34,972 nt of DNA from Nonomuraea antri (GCF_013283785.1 NZ_JABCPZ010000103.1:1-34972); one strand, 5' to 3'. Positions 15,604-22,368 are shown, numbered from the stretch's first letter. The notes: generated by a model from the letters alone, not told the origin. Translations and numbers: made by a program.

Positions 15604-16379
15604 TGCGAGTCCTCCGCGATGATCAGTTCTCCGGCCCGTTCGGCCAGCTCCGTGCGTGCTTCCTCGGGCAGTCCCGCGTCGCTGATGACGACGTCCGCCT
15701 CGGTCAGGTCGGCGATCGTGCTGATCCCGACCGTGTTCCACTTGGTGTGGTCGGCGGGGACGACGAGCCGGTGCGCGGCCGCGACCAGCTCCCTGTCGGT
15801 CTCGGACTCCAGCAGGTTCGGCGTGGTGAATCCGGCCCTGAGGCTCATCCCGTGCACGCCGAGGAACAGCGTGTCGACGTGCAGGCGTCTGATGGCGGCC
15901 ACGGCGACGGGGCCGACGAGCGCGTCGGAAGGCGTGCGCACGCCGCCGGTCAGCACGACGGTGCGGTCGGCGCGCGGGCTGCGGTGGAAGACGTCGGCGA
16001 CCGGGATCGAGTTCGTGATCACGGTCAGCTCGGGCACGTTGACCAGGTGGTGCGCCAGCGCCCAGGTGGTGGTGCCGGCCGACAGCGCCACCGCCGTGCC
16101 CGGACGCACGAGCTCCGCGGCGCGACGCGCGATCAGCTCCTTCTCCTGCTGCTGGCGGGCGGACTTGGCGGTGAAGCCCGGTTCCTCGGTCGAGCCGGGG
16201 CCGAGCGCCGTCGCGCCGCCGTGGACCTTCTCCAGCAGCCCGCGCTCGGCGAGCACCTCCAGGTCGCGCCTGATGGTCATGTCGGAGACCCCGAGCTCGC
16301 GTACGAGATCGGCCACTCGGACGCCGCCGCTGCTGCGTACGCGTTCGAGGATCGTCTGCTGCCGCTGCTGTGCGAGCAC
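15600..16379 (-). CDS. DeoR-family transcriptional regulator
   Basis: 259 aa sugar-pathway repressor type. The winged helix-turn-helix is at about 5-57 (RQQTILERVRSSGGVRVADLVRELGVSDMTIRRDLEVLAERG). The C-terminal DeoRC sensor follows, with the phosphosugar-binding SAGTTTWALAHHL near 99-111, TNSIPV near 122 and FLGVHGMSLRAGFTTPN near 172-188. A GTG start has AAGGAG 9 nt upstream. It forms a two-gene operon with galT through a 4-bp overlap. It is probably autoregulated: TTCCANCA repeats flank its own -10 box. The effector is inferred to be a sugar phosphate of the galactose or tagatose routes. Confidence 0.92.
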   Translation of the reverse strand: MLAQQRQQTILERVRSSGGVRVADLVRELGVSDMTIRRDLEVLAERGLLEKVHGGATALGPGSTEEPGFTAKSARQQQEKELIARRAAELVRPGTAVALSAGTTTWALAHHLVNVPELTVITNSIPVADVFHRSPRADRTVVLTGGVRTPSDALVGPVAVAAIRRLHVDTLFLGVHGMSLRAGFTTPNLLESETDRELVAAAHRLVVPADHTKWNTVGISTIADLTEADVVISDAGLPEEARTELAERAGELIIAEDSQ

Positions 16380-16392
16380 GGTCTCTCGCTCC

Positions 16393-16432
16393 TTCCAACA
16401 GATTCCACCAAATTATGACACGACTATGTTGG
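16393..16432 (-). promoter_or_regulatory. deoR-galT promoter with repeated operator-like half-sites
   Basis: CATAAT (16412-16417, minus strand) is the probable -10 box. Two 8-bp direct repeats TTCCAACA (16393-16400) and TTCCACCA (16403-16410), spaced 10 bp, lie downstream of it. An inverted TGTTGG half-site (16427-16432) lies on the other side. Spaced repeats around the promoter are usual for DeoR-family autoregulation. The -35 box is poor. Confidence 0.5.
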
Positions 16433-16522
16433 GGAATGTTAGATCAGCCCTGGTGCTTGTGCGGTGAGCGCGGCCGCGAGACGTTGGGAACACAGGCCAC
16501 ACCGATCACCGGAGGTGAGCTT

Positions 16523-16600
16523 ATGGCCAGACGTGCACGCAAGGGCAGGGCACGCAAGAAGAAGAAGGCCAACCACGGCAAGCGCCCCACAGCCCGCTGA
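16523..16600 (+). CDS. 50S ribosomal protein bL37 (25 aa)
   Basis: A 25-residue, extremely basic peptide: MARRARKGRARKKKK followed by ANHGKRPTAR. The C-terminal ANHGKRP is the hallmark of bL37, a tiny actinobacterial large-subunit protein first recognised in mycobacterial ribosome structures (family knowledge). An excellent ribosome-binding site GGAGG lies 7 nt before the ATG, and a 13-bp hairpin terminator follows the stop codon, so this is an independent monocistronic gene. It is short enough to be missed by many gene finders. Confidence 0.92.
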   Translation: MARRARKGRARKKKKANHGKRPTAR

Positions 16601-16604
16601 GCCC

Positions 16605-16651
16605 CCGTGCGCCGGGGTGCCGCCGGCGCGGGCGGCCCCCCCGGCGCACGG
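16605..16651. terminator. bidirectional terminator between bL37 and trpB2
   Basis: A perfect 13-bp stem CCGTGCGCCGGGG / CCCCGGCGCACGG encloses a second GCCGCC/GGCGGC stem in its loop. It lies 4 nt past the bL37 stop codon and 22 nt past the convergent trpB2 stop codon, so it can serve both. No U tract is present. Confidence 0.8.
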
Positions 16652-16673
16652 CCTCGCCGTCGCCGCGTCGCGC

Positions 16674-17984
16674 TCAGCCGGGCAGGTGGGTGAGCGCCTG
16701 GTCGATGCGTTCCTGGGGCAGGGTGAAGTCCTCCAGCTCACCGGCCAGATGGCGGTCGTAGGCGCCCAGGTCGAAGTGCCCGTGTCCGCACAAAGCGGTC
16801 AGGATGACCTTCTCCTCGCCGCTCTCCCTGCAGCGCAGCGCCTCGGCGATGGTCTCGGCGAGCGCGTGCGTGGGCTCGGGGGCCGGGACGATGCCCTCGG
16901 TCCTGGCGAAGCGGACGCCGGCCTCGAAACACTCCTTCTGCGACCGGGTGACGGCCTCGAAGTGGCCCAGCTCGTACAGGTGCGACAGCAGCGGCGACAT
17001 CCCGTGATAACGCAGCCCGCCGGCGTGGATCGGGTCCGGGACGAAGTCGTGTCCCAGCGTGTGCATCTTGAGCAGCGGCGTCAGGCCGGCCGTGTCACCG
17101 AAGTCGTAGGCGTACGTGCCGCGCGTGAACGACGGACAGGCGGCGGGCTCGACCGCGCGGAAGGTCGTGCCGAGCCGGCCCGCCAGCTTCTCGCGCATGA
17201 ACGGGAACGCCAGCCCGGCGAAGTTCGAGCCGCCGCCCGTGCAGCCGATGACCAGGTCCGGCATCTCCGGAAGCTGGCCCAGCGCCTCCTCGCCGATCAC
17301 GGTCTGGTGCATGAGCACGTGGTTGAGCACCGAGCCGAGCGCGTAGCGGGCGTCGGGCGTGCTCGCGGCCACCTCGACGGCCTCGCTGATCGCGATCCCC
17401 AGGCTGCCCGGCGAGTCCGGGTCGTCGGCCAGCGCCTTGCTGCCCGCGTTCGTCTCCGGCGAGGGGCTGGCCAGCACGGACGCGCCGTACACGCGCATCA
17501 GGGACCTGCGGTACGGCTTCTGGTCGTAGGAGGCGCGGACCATCCAGATCCGGCATTCGATGTCGAACTGGGCGCAGGCGAAGGCCAGGGCGGAGCCCCA
17601 CTGTCCCGCGCCGGTCTCGGTGGTGAGCAGGCGCACCCCCTCGCGGGCGTTGTAGTACGCCTGCGGGACGGCCGTGTTCGGCTTGTGCGACCCGGCCGGT
17701 GAGACGCCCTCGTACTTGTAGTAGATCCGCGCCGGGGTGCCGAGCGACTTCTCCAGCCGGCGCGCCCTGATCAGCGGCGTCGGACGCCAGAGCCGGTAGA
17801 CGTCCAGCACCTCCTGCGGAATCGGGACGAACCGCTCCCCGCTCACCTCCTGCCCGATCAGCTCCATCGGGAACAGCGGCGCCAGGTCGTCGGGGCCGAC
17901 GGGCTGACGCGTGCCGGGGTGCAGCGGCGGCGGAGGCGGGACGGGCAGGTCGGGGACGATGTTGTACCAGTTGCTGGGGATCAT
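16674..17984 (-). CDS. trpB: TrpB2-type tryptophan synthase beta-like PLP enzyme
   Basis: 436 aa. PLP-dependent enzyme of the TrpB2 branch, which condenses serine or O-phosphoserine with indole. The PLP lysine is K101 (GSHKPNTAVPQAYYN), and the phosphate-binding loop is GCTGGGSNFAG near 265-275. The N-terminal extension with VPPPPPLHPGTRQPV and the RPTPLIRARRLE segment distinguish TrpB2 from canonical TrpB1. No trpA or other trp gene is nearby, so it probably works alone, perhaps salvaging indole. I chose ATG 17982-17984 (MIPSNWYNIVPDLP), the conserved start; the longer reading to 18074 is Cys-rich and not family-like. It is divergent from the HAD hydrolase. Confidence 0.92.
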   Translation of the reverse strand: MIPSNWYNIVPDLPVPPPPPLHPGTRQPVGPDDLAPLFPMELIGQEVSGERFVPIPQEVLDVYRLWRPTPLIRARRLEKSLGTPARIYYKYEGVSPAGSHKPNTAVPQAYYNAREGVRLLTTETGAGQWGSALAFACAQFDIECRIWMVRASYDQKPYRRSLMRVYGASVLASPSPETNAGSKALADDPDSPGSLGIAISEAVEVAASTPDARYALGSVLNHVLMHQTVIGEEALGQLPEMPDLVIGCTGGGSNFAGLAFPFMREKLAGRLGTTFRAVEPAACPSFTRGTYAYDFGDTAGLTPLLKMHTLGHDFVPDPIHAGGLRYHGMSPLLSHLYELGHFEAVTRSQKECFEAGVRFARTEGIVPAPEPTHALAETIAEALRCRESGEEKVILTALCGHGHFDLGAYDRHLAGELEDFTLPQERIDQALTHLPG

Positions 17985-18029
17985 CGTTTCAGTCTGCGCC
18001 GGTCGCGCCGCCCATTCCAGAGGACAATC

Positions 18030-18058
18030 TAGACACATCACCTGTCGCTCGCTACGTT
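18030..18058 (+). promoter_or_regulatory. candidate promoter of the HAD hydrolase gene
   Basis: TAGACA (18030-18035) and TACGTT (18053-18058) are separated by 17 nt and lie 28 bp upstream of the GTG start. This leaves room for the AGGAGG ribosome-binding site. Confidence 0.5.
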
Positions 18059-18085
18059 GGTTGAAACACTTCACAGGAGGACAGT

Positions 18086-18709
18086 GTGAAAATCCGTGCG
18101 GTCGTCTTCGACATCGGCGGCGTTCTGGAGCTCTCCCCCATCAGCCGGCACGAGCCCAGCGCCGGCATGCGCGGCCTGGACGAACGCTGGGAGGCCAAGC
18201 TCGGCCTCACCCCCGGCCGCATCAATGAGCACATGGACGCCACCTGGCGGGCCGGCACGATCGGCGCCGTCACCCTCGACGAGGTGCACCGGGAGCTGGC
18301 CCGGCTGCTCGGCGACGAGAGCGAGGCGTACATGGAGGAGGTCTGGGCGGAGTACCTGGGCGTGCTCAACACCGAGCTCGCCGACTACCTGGCCGGGCTG
18401 CGTCCCCGCTGCACGACCGGGATCCTGAGCAACAGCTTCGTCGGGGCCAGGGAGCGTGAACAGGCCGCGTACGGCTTCGAGGACCTGGTCGACCACCTGG
18501 TCTACTCCCACGAGGCCGGGATGACCAAGCCGGACCCGGCCATCTACCTGCTGACGTGCGAACGGCTCGGCGTGCGTCCTGAGGAGACCGTGTTCCTCGA
18601 CGACGTGGAGCCGTACGTGGCCGGCGCCCGCGCGGCCGGGCTGCACGCCGTCCTGTACCGCGACAACGCCCAGGCCATCACCGCCCTGAACACCCTGCTC
18701 AACAGCTGA
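18086..18709 (+). CDS. HAD-superfamily hydrolase (subfamily IA-like)
   Basis: 207 aa phosphatase-type fold. Motif I is FDIGGVL with nucleophile D9; the usual second Asp is Gly, as in many IA members and epoxide-hydrolase-related HADs. Motif II is GILSNSF (around 112-118), motif III is the K of MTKPDPAIY, and motif IV is VFLDDVEPYVAGA (about 172-184). The missing second Asp means classical phosphatase activity cannot be assumed. The GTG start has AGGAGG 5 nt upstream. It is divergent from trpB2 and followed closely by the converging uridine-kinase-like gene. Substrate unknown. Confidence 0.9.
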   Translation: MKIRAVVFDIGGVLELSPISRHEPSAGMRGLDERWEAKLGLTPGRINEHMDATWRAGTIGAVTLDEVHRELARLLGDESEAYMEEVWAEYLGVLNTELADYLAGLRPRCTTGILSNSFVGAREREQAAYGFEDLVDHLVYSHEAGMTKPDPAIYLLTCERLGVRPEETVFLDDVEPYVAGARAAGLHAVLYRDNAQAITALNTLLNS

Positions 18710-18732
18710 CAGCAAGCCCGCCCTGAGCCCGC

Positions 18733-19356
18733 TCAACCCTTGACGGCGAGCCTGCTCGGATGGTCGGCCCGCACCACCACGTCGGCCGTCGAGCCAGGAT
18801 CGACCTCCCGCTCGTAACGCCGATAGGCGGGCAGACGCCACCGCTCATCCTCCGGCGTGCCCCGGGCCAGCGCACCCTCCGACAACCACAGATGCACGCT
18901 CACCTCCACCGGCAACCCGCGCCCAAGCAGCAGCGTCCCGTCCACGAGCACCACCCCGCCGCGCGGCAGTTCCTGATACGGCTCCCGGTACGCCCGATCC
19001 ACCCGGCTGTCCCACAATCGGGCCAGCACGCGTCCCGAACCGCCCGGGGCGAGCGGTTCGAGCACTTCCCGTACCAGCGCCCCGGTGTCGAGCCAGTCGT
19101 CGTAGAAGGCGTCGGGATCGGTCCTGCCGTGCTCGAGCCGCAGCGAGGCGGGCCGCAGGAAGTCGCCCGCCGACACGCGCAGCACCGCACGCCCCCGCAC
19201 CCGCAGCGGCGTCACCAGCTCATCGGCCAGCTCCCCCGGACGGGCGGCCGGCGCCCCGTCGACCAGCACCCGCACCCACGAGCCCGGCGGACGCCCCGAG
19301 ATCCGCTCGGCCAGCTCCGCCACCAGGGCTTCACGGGAGATCGCTCGCACACGCAT
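18733..19356 (-). CDS. uridine kinase-like protein with degenerate Walker A motif
   Basis: 207 aa. The fold and segment order resemble uridine kinase/phosphoribulokinase: the beta-strand VRVLVDG, then LRVSAGDFLRPASLRLEHGR...DAFYDDWLD, then VVLVDGTLLLGRGL. The P-loop, however, reads GAPAARPGEL at 34-43, where GxxxxGK(S/T) is expected: R39, P40 and G41 replace G, K and S/T. ATP binding by the classical P-loop is therefore unlikely. I believe homologues in other actinomycetes share this loss, so it is probably a family trait rather than a mutation. ATG 19354-19356 has no Shine-Dalgarno; TAGGCT ends 8 nt upstream, a leaderless arrangement. Confidence 0.82.
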   Translation of the reverse strand: MRVRAISREALVAELAERISGRPPGSWVRVLVDGAPAARPGELADELVTPLRVRGRAVLRVSAGDFLRPASLRLEHGRTDPDAFYDDWLDTGALVREVLEPLAPGGSGRVLARLWDSRVDRAYREPYQELPRGGVVLVDGTLLLGRGLPVEVSVHLWLSEGALARGTPEDERWRLPAYRRYEREVDPGSTADVVVRADHPSRLAVKG

Positions 19357-19438
19357 CGGGCCCCAGCCTAGAAGAGCCCGCCCGAAGATCGCGAAAGGCC
19401 AGGCAGCCGCTGGGCTGACCTGGCCTTTCACCGACGAG

Positions 19439-19509
19439 AGCGGACGACGGGAATCGAACCCGCGTAGCTAGTTTGGAAGACTAGGGCTCTACCATTGAGC
19501 TACGTCCGC
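19439..19509 (-). tRNA. tRNA-Gly (anticodon TCC)
   Basis: On the minus strand it starts GCGGACGTAGCTCAATGGTA and ends GGGTTCGATTCCCGTCGTCC-GC plus discriminator T. The acceptor stem GCGGACG/CGTCCGC pairs fully. The anticodon stem CTAGT/ACTAG carries loop CTTCCAA, giving anticodon TCC. 71 nt, without an encoded CCA. Confidence 0.96.
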
Positions 19510-19599
19510 GCGAACCGGTCGAACTCTGGTCTAGACTTCATCCGGTCGTCAGGGCGTAAGCGTACCGGAGTCGCGGAGCGCGTGCGTACCCGGCGGCGG

Positions 19600-19676
19600 C
19601 GGGGCGTGGCGCAGCTTGGCAGCGCGCTTGCTTTGGGAGCAAGAAGTCGCAGGTTCAAATCCTGTCGCCCCGACCA
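19600..19676 (+). tRNA. tRNA-Pro (anticodon TGG)
   Basis: It starts CGGGGCGTGGCGCAGCTTGG and ends GGTTCAAATCCTG-TCGCCCCGACCA. The acceptor stem CGGGGCG/CGCCCCG is perfect. The anticodon stem CTTGC/GCAAG holds loop TTTGGGA, giving anticodon TGG. The CCA end is encoded here, unlike in the neighbouring tRNA-Gly on the other strand. 77 nt. Confidence 0.96.
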
Positions 19677-19683
19677 GCTCAGC

Positions 19684-19708
19684 GGCCCCACCCGATTCGG
19701 GTGGGGCC
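19684..19708 (+). terminator. tRNA-Pro terminator
   Basis: A perfect 11-bp stem GGCCCCACCCG / CGGGTGGGGCC with an ATT loop lies 7 nt after the tRNA and is followed by TTCTGCTTGTCT. It is a textbook intrinsic-type terminator. Confidence 0.88.
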
Positions 19709-19782
19709 TTCTGCTTGTCTGCCGAAGCAGCCGGGCCTTTCTCCGGTTCCGATGACCTGGTCATGAGTGGCAAGATCACGCC

Positions 19783-20484
19783 GTGACCGACTACGAGCAG
19801 GTGTCCGCCGCCTTGCGGAACACCTCCTGGATCACCTGGTGCACGGGCGTGACCCTGGACGACGTCCTCGCCCTCTACGGCGGGAGCCATCACTTGGTGA
19901 CGTCCGCCACGCTCAGCGAGGCCCACGAGGACGCGCACTTCTGTCTCGAAGAGGACATACCGCTGCTCCTCGCCGGCACTCTCGGCGATGGCGTCGTCCT
20001 CCTGGAGCCAGGACTGCCCTTCGTGTGGACCCACGAACGGGTGCGCCTCTCCCAGGCAGGTGTCTGCCTGGAAGTCGGCTGGAGCGACTTCGGCCCGCCG
20101 ATGATCACCTACAGGGAGAAGGGGCAGGTCGTGGTGAGCTTCGACGCCACCATGTGGGATTTCCACCTCACGCCCGACCAGGAGACGGCGGAGCGCTGGA
20201 TGAGCATCACCCCCGGCGGACTGGAGGGGTGGCAGACCCGGTACCGGACGGCGTCGCTGATGACGGCGGAGGCCATCATGGGCGCGTCCATGGATGAGCA
20301 GTGGCTGGCGCGCCAACACACCTGCATCACGCGTAGAAGGGCTGACTCGGAGCGGCCTCAGCCGCGCTCGGTGGGCCTAGGAGAGCTGCTGGAACATGTC
20401 ACAGCGCCTCTCCCGGACGAAGCGCGGCCCGAATCGGCGGGCGAAGCTCCGAACGGCTCTGATGGCGGCCACCCGCCCGCCTGA
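19783..20484 (+). CDS. uncharacterised protein, DUF6461-like
   Basis: 233 aa from a GTG with no clear ribosome-binding site. The N-terminus SWITWCTGVTLDDVLALYGG and the following acidic beta-rich region (DIPLLLAGTLGDGVVLLEPG) resemble the opening and the central segment of DUF6461 proteins. The similarity is only moderate. The last 45 residues are Pro/Glu/Arg-rich and probably disordered. No signal peptide, membrane helix or catalytic motif is seen. It lies alone downstream of tRNA-Pro and its terminator. Function unknown. Confidence 0.65.
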   Translation: MTDYEQVSAALRNTSWITWCTGVTLDDVLALYGGSHHLVTSATLSEAHEDAHFCLEEDIPLLLAGTLGDGVVLLEPGLPFVWTHERVRLSQAGVCLEVGWSDFGPPMITYREKGQVVVSFDATMWDFHLTPDQETAERWMSITPGGLEGWQTRYRTASLMTAEAIMGASMDEQWLARQHTCITRRRADSERPQPRSVGLGELLEHVTAPLPDEARPESAGEAPNGSDGGHPPA

Positions 20485-20545
20485 CGCTCGCCGTCGGATG
20501 ATCTCGAACGCGGGCGGACGTCGCCGGCCCGGCTCCCCGCTCGCT

Positions 20546-20564
20546 CAGGACAGGACAGGACAGG
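20546..20564. repeat. short tandem repeat (CAGGA)n
   Basis: Three copies of CAGGA plus a partial fourth lie in the non-coding stretch 20485-20675. It is a microsatellite-like tract with no evident function. The same stretch has the inverted repeat TTAGCC-N7-GGCTAA (20634-20652) just before the next gene. Confidence 0.6.
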
Positions 20565-20662
20565 TTCTGAGGTCCGCCACAACCACAGCAAGCACGCGCC
20601 TTCTTCGGCCCGACGACAAGGCGAGGGCATGGATTAGCCCAACTCCGGCTAACCGTCTGCAT

Positions 20663-20668
20663 TAATCT
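20663..20668 (+). promoter_or_regulatory. -10 box of the PAS-protein gene (leaderless configuration)
   Basis: TAATCT ends 7 nt before the GTG at 20676, and no Shine-Dalgarno is present. The inverted repeat TTAGCC/GGCTAA (20634-20652) occupies the place of the -35 box and could be a regulator's site. Confidence 0.5.
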
Positions 20669-20675
20669 TGCCACT

Positions 20676-21572
20676 GTGAGTAATGGTGACCCCTCCGGAG
20701 CACCGGCCGCGCCCCGCGCCGCCTCACGCGTGCTCCACCGTGCCGTCTCACGCGCGCGACGCCTTGCCGCCTCCCGCGGGCTGCACCGTGCCGGTTCACG
20801 CGTGCGACATCTCGCCGTCTCACGCGTCCTGCATCGTGCGGGTCGGCGTGGCGCGTCGCTGGCGTTCATCGGCCTGCTCAGCGCCGCCCTGGCCGCGTCG
20901 CTGGCGCTGGCGGCGCCCGAGCAGCGCGCCACGCCCGCCTACGCCGTGCTCGCCGCCATCGCGCCGCTGCCCGTGTGGGCGGCGCTCTGGGGCGTCACCG
21001 GCGCGTTGTGCCTGGCGCAGGTGTTCATGCGCTCCGACCGGGTGGCGTTCGCCGCGGCCACCGCCATGCTCGTCCTGTACGGCCTGGTGCACCTGGTCTC
21101 CGCCTGGACGGGCGCCAACCCGCGCGGCTGGGTCGCCGGGGTGGTGTGGCTGGTCTTCGGCGGCTGGCTCGCGCTGATCGCCACCTGGCCGGAGGCCGTG
21201 GCCGTGGAACGGCTGCCCGGCGGGCGCGGCGGCGCCTCCGCGGTGGTCGTGGCCGACGCGGCCGGGATCATCCAGTCGTGGAACCCGCAGGCCACGCTCT
21301 TGTTCGGGTGGGGCACCGACGACGCGGTCGGCCGGCCGCTGACGATGCTGATGCCGGCCAGGTTCCGCGAGCAGCACGCGGCCGGGCTGGCCAGGGTGCG
21401 CGCCAGCGAGCGGTCCGAACTGGCCGGGCGCATCATCCCGCTGATGGGCCTGCACCGCGACGGCAGTGAGTTCGCGATCGCCCTGACCGTCAACGCCTGG
21501 CACAGCGACGACGGCATCACCTACACCGGCGTGATCCGCGCGATGGGAGGCCGCGATGCCGCAACTGGGTGA
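20676..21572 (+). CDS. four-TM membrane protein with C-terminal PAS domain and basic repeat N-terminus
   Basis: 298 aa. Residues 15-54 are five copies of an 8-aa repeat, A(A/V/G)SRxxxx, alternating VLHR-like and RxL-like ends, very Arg/His-rich. Four hydrophobic segments follow (about 60-82, 90-118, 124-146, 151-169). Residues about 185-295 are a PAS domain (AVVVADAAGIIQSWNPQATLLFGWGTDDAVGRPL...). There is no kinase, cyclase or output domain. A stand-alone membrane PAS protein would need a partner, and the overlapping downstream gene is the obvious candidate. The GTG is probably translated from a leaderless mRNA. If the basic repeat is on the cytoplasmic side, it could bind nucleic acid or lipid headgroups (inference). 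I do not recognise a named family. Confidence 0.75.
   Translation: MSNGDPSGAPAAPRAASRVLHRAVSRARRLAASRGLHRAGSRVRHLAVSRVLHRAGRRGASLAFIGLLSAALAASLALAAPEQRATPAYAVLAAIAPLPVWAALWGVTGALCLAQVFMRSDRVAFAAATAMLVLYGLVHLVSAWTGANPRGWVAGVVWLVFGGWLALIATWPEAVAVERLPGGRGGASAVVVADAAGIIQSWNPQATLLFGWGTDDAVGRPLTMLMPARFREQHAAGLARVRASERSELAGRIIPLMGLHRDGSEFAIALTVNAWHSDDGITYTGVIRAMGGRDAATG
20718..20837 (+). repeat. 24-bp tandem coding repeat (five copies)
   Basis: Five consecutive 24-bp units, in frame, encode AASRVLHR, AVSRARRL, AASRGLHR, AGSRVRHL and AVSRVLHR. Alternate units resemble each other more closely, suggesting duplication of a 48-bp double unit. All units share the GCC-NNN-TC(A/C)-CGC core. A sixth, decayed unit (AGRRGAS) follows. 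Confidence 0.85.
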
Positions 21573-22011
21573 CATCCTCATTCAGCTGGCCGTCGGGGTG
21601 GTCCCGCTCGGCGTGGCCTATCTCGCCTTCCGTTCGGCCACCGACGCCAACAGGAAGACCCAGCAGACCGCGCTGATGCAGGCCGAGCGGCAGGCCGAGC
21701 TGGAGCGTTCGAAGGTCGACGCTGAGGCCTACTCCCGGGCCAAGACCATCTACGAGGACGCGCTCAACCAGATGGACAAACATCTCACCCGGGTCCGCGA
21801 CCAGGCCGCCCAGGTCGGCGCCGACCTGGCCACCGAGCAGAACGCGTCCCTGGAGATGCGCAGGCAGATCAGGCAGCTGCAGGCGCAGATCAGGGCGCTG
21901 GAACGGACGGTGGTCGCGCTGCGCGCCCAGATCGTCGCGGCGGGCCTGTCGCCGGTGCCCGCATCGGACCTGACCGGCCCGTTCCCGATCAGGCCCCCTG
22001 GCCTGGAGTGA
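21556..22011 (+). CDS. membrane-anchored coiled-coil protein, coupled to the PAS protein
   Basis: 151 aa. An N-terminal hydrophobic segment (residues 6-26, LIQLAVGVVPLGVAYLAFRS) is followed by a nearly unbroken charged heptad region (about 30-127, ANRKTQQTALMQAERQ... to LRAQIVAAG). A short Pro-rich tail ends the protein. It has no signal-peptidase site, so it is probably a signal-anchor protein. Its ATG lies 17 bp inside the 3' end of the PAS gene in another frame, so the two are translationally coupled. The architecture also resembles small phage membrane proteins, but no phage genes surround it. Function unknown; probably a structural or signalling partner of the PAS protein. Confidence 0.72.
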   Translation: MPQLGDILIQLAVGVVPLGVAYLAFRSATDANRKTQQTALMQAERQAELERSKVDAEAYSRAKTIYEDALNQMDKHLTRVRDQAAQVGADLATEQNASLEMRRQIRQLQAQIRALERTVVALRAQIVAAGLSPVPASDLTGPFPIRPPGLE

Positions 22012-22363
22012 GACGTTCGGCCAGCGACTTGGGCGCGATCCGGCGGTAGGCGTCGGCGACGATCTCCGCGATCTCCGCCCAGTCGACCGCCACGTCCAGG
22101 TAGACGCCCAGCCAGCCGCGATGCCCCACGTACGGCGGCCGGAAGAACCGCTCGGGCGCTTCGGCCACCAACTCCTCCTGCGCCCCTGGCGGGGCCGCGC
22201 ACCAGAAGGCCAGCCGGTCGTCGTGGTGGTGATCGGCGAACATCACGAACGTCTTCTTGCCGCGCACGAACCAGGTCGGCTCGCCGTGGCTGAGCCGCTC
22301 CGTGACCTCGGGCAGGGCCAGGCAGAGCGCGCGCAGCCGGTCGAGCTCGGTCGTCGCCGTCAT
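21989..22363 (-). CDS. MmcQ/YjbR-family DNA-binding-like protein
   Basis: 124 aa, with the standard opening LRALCLALPEVTERLSHGEPTWFVRGKKTFVMF and a central GWLGVYLDVAVDW segment. The YjbR fold resembles DNA-binding domains, but no biological role is firmly established. ATG 22361-22363 lies 5 nt after the rseP stop codon, so the two are co-transcribed. Its 3' end overlaps the convergent coiled-coil gene by 23 bp (21989-22011), leaving no room for a terminator between them. Confidence 0.88.
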   Translation of the reverse strand: MTATTELDRLRALCLALPEVTERLSHGEPTWFVRGKKTFVMFADHHHDDRLAFWCAAPPGAQEELVAEAPERFFRPPYVGHRGWLGVYLDVAVDWAEIAEIVADAYRRIAPKSLAERLTPGQGA

Positions 22364-22368
22364 CGCGG

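Noticed and set aside
19439..19676. tRNA pair as an integration site for a mobile element
   Set aside because: No integrase, no repeated tRNA 3' end and no phage gene cluster is visible on either side.
20546..20564. (CAGGA)n tract as a phase-variation switch
   Set aside because: It lies about 110 bp from the next start codon and outside any promoter element or coding frame, so a change in length has no obvious effect.
21556..22011. Holin or prophage remnant call for the coiled-coil gene
   Set aside because: One membrane helix plus a coiled coil is too generic, and there are no lysin, capsid, tail or integrase genes nearby.
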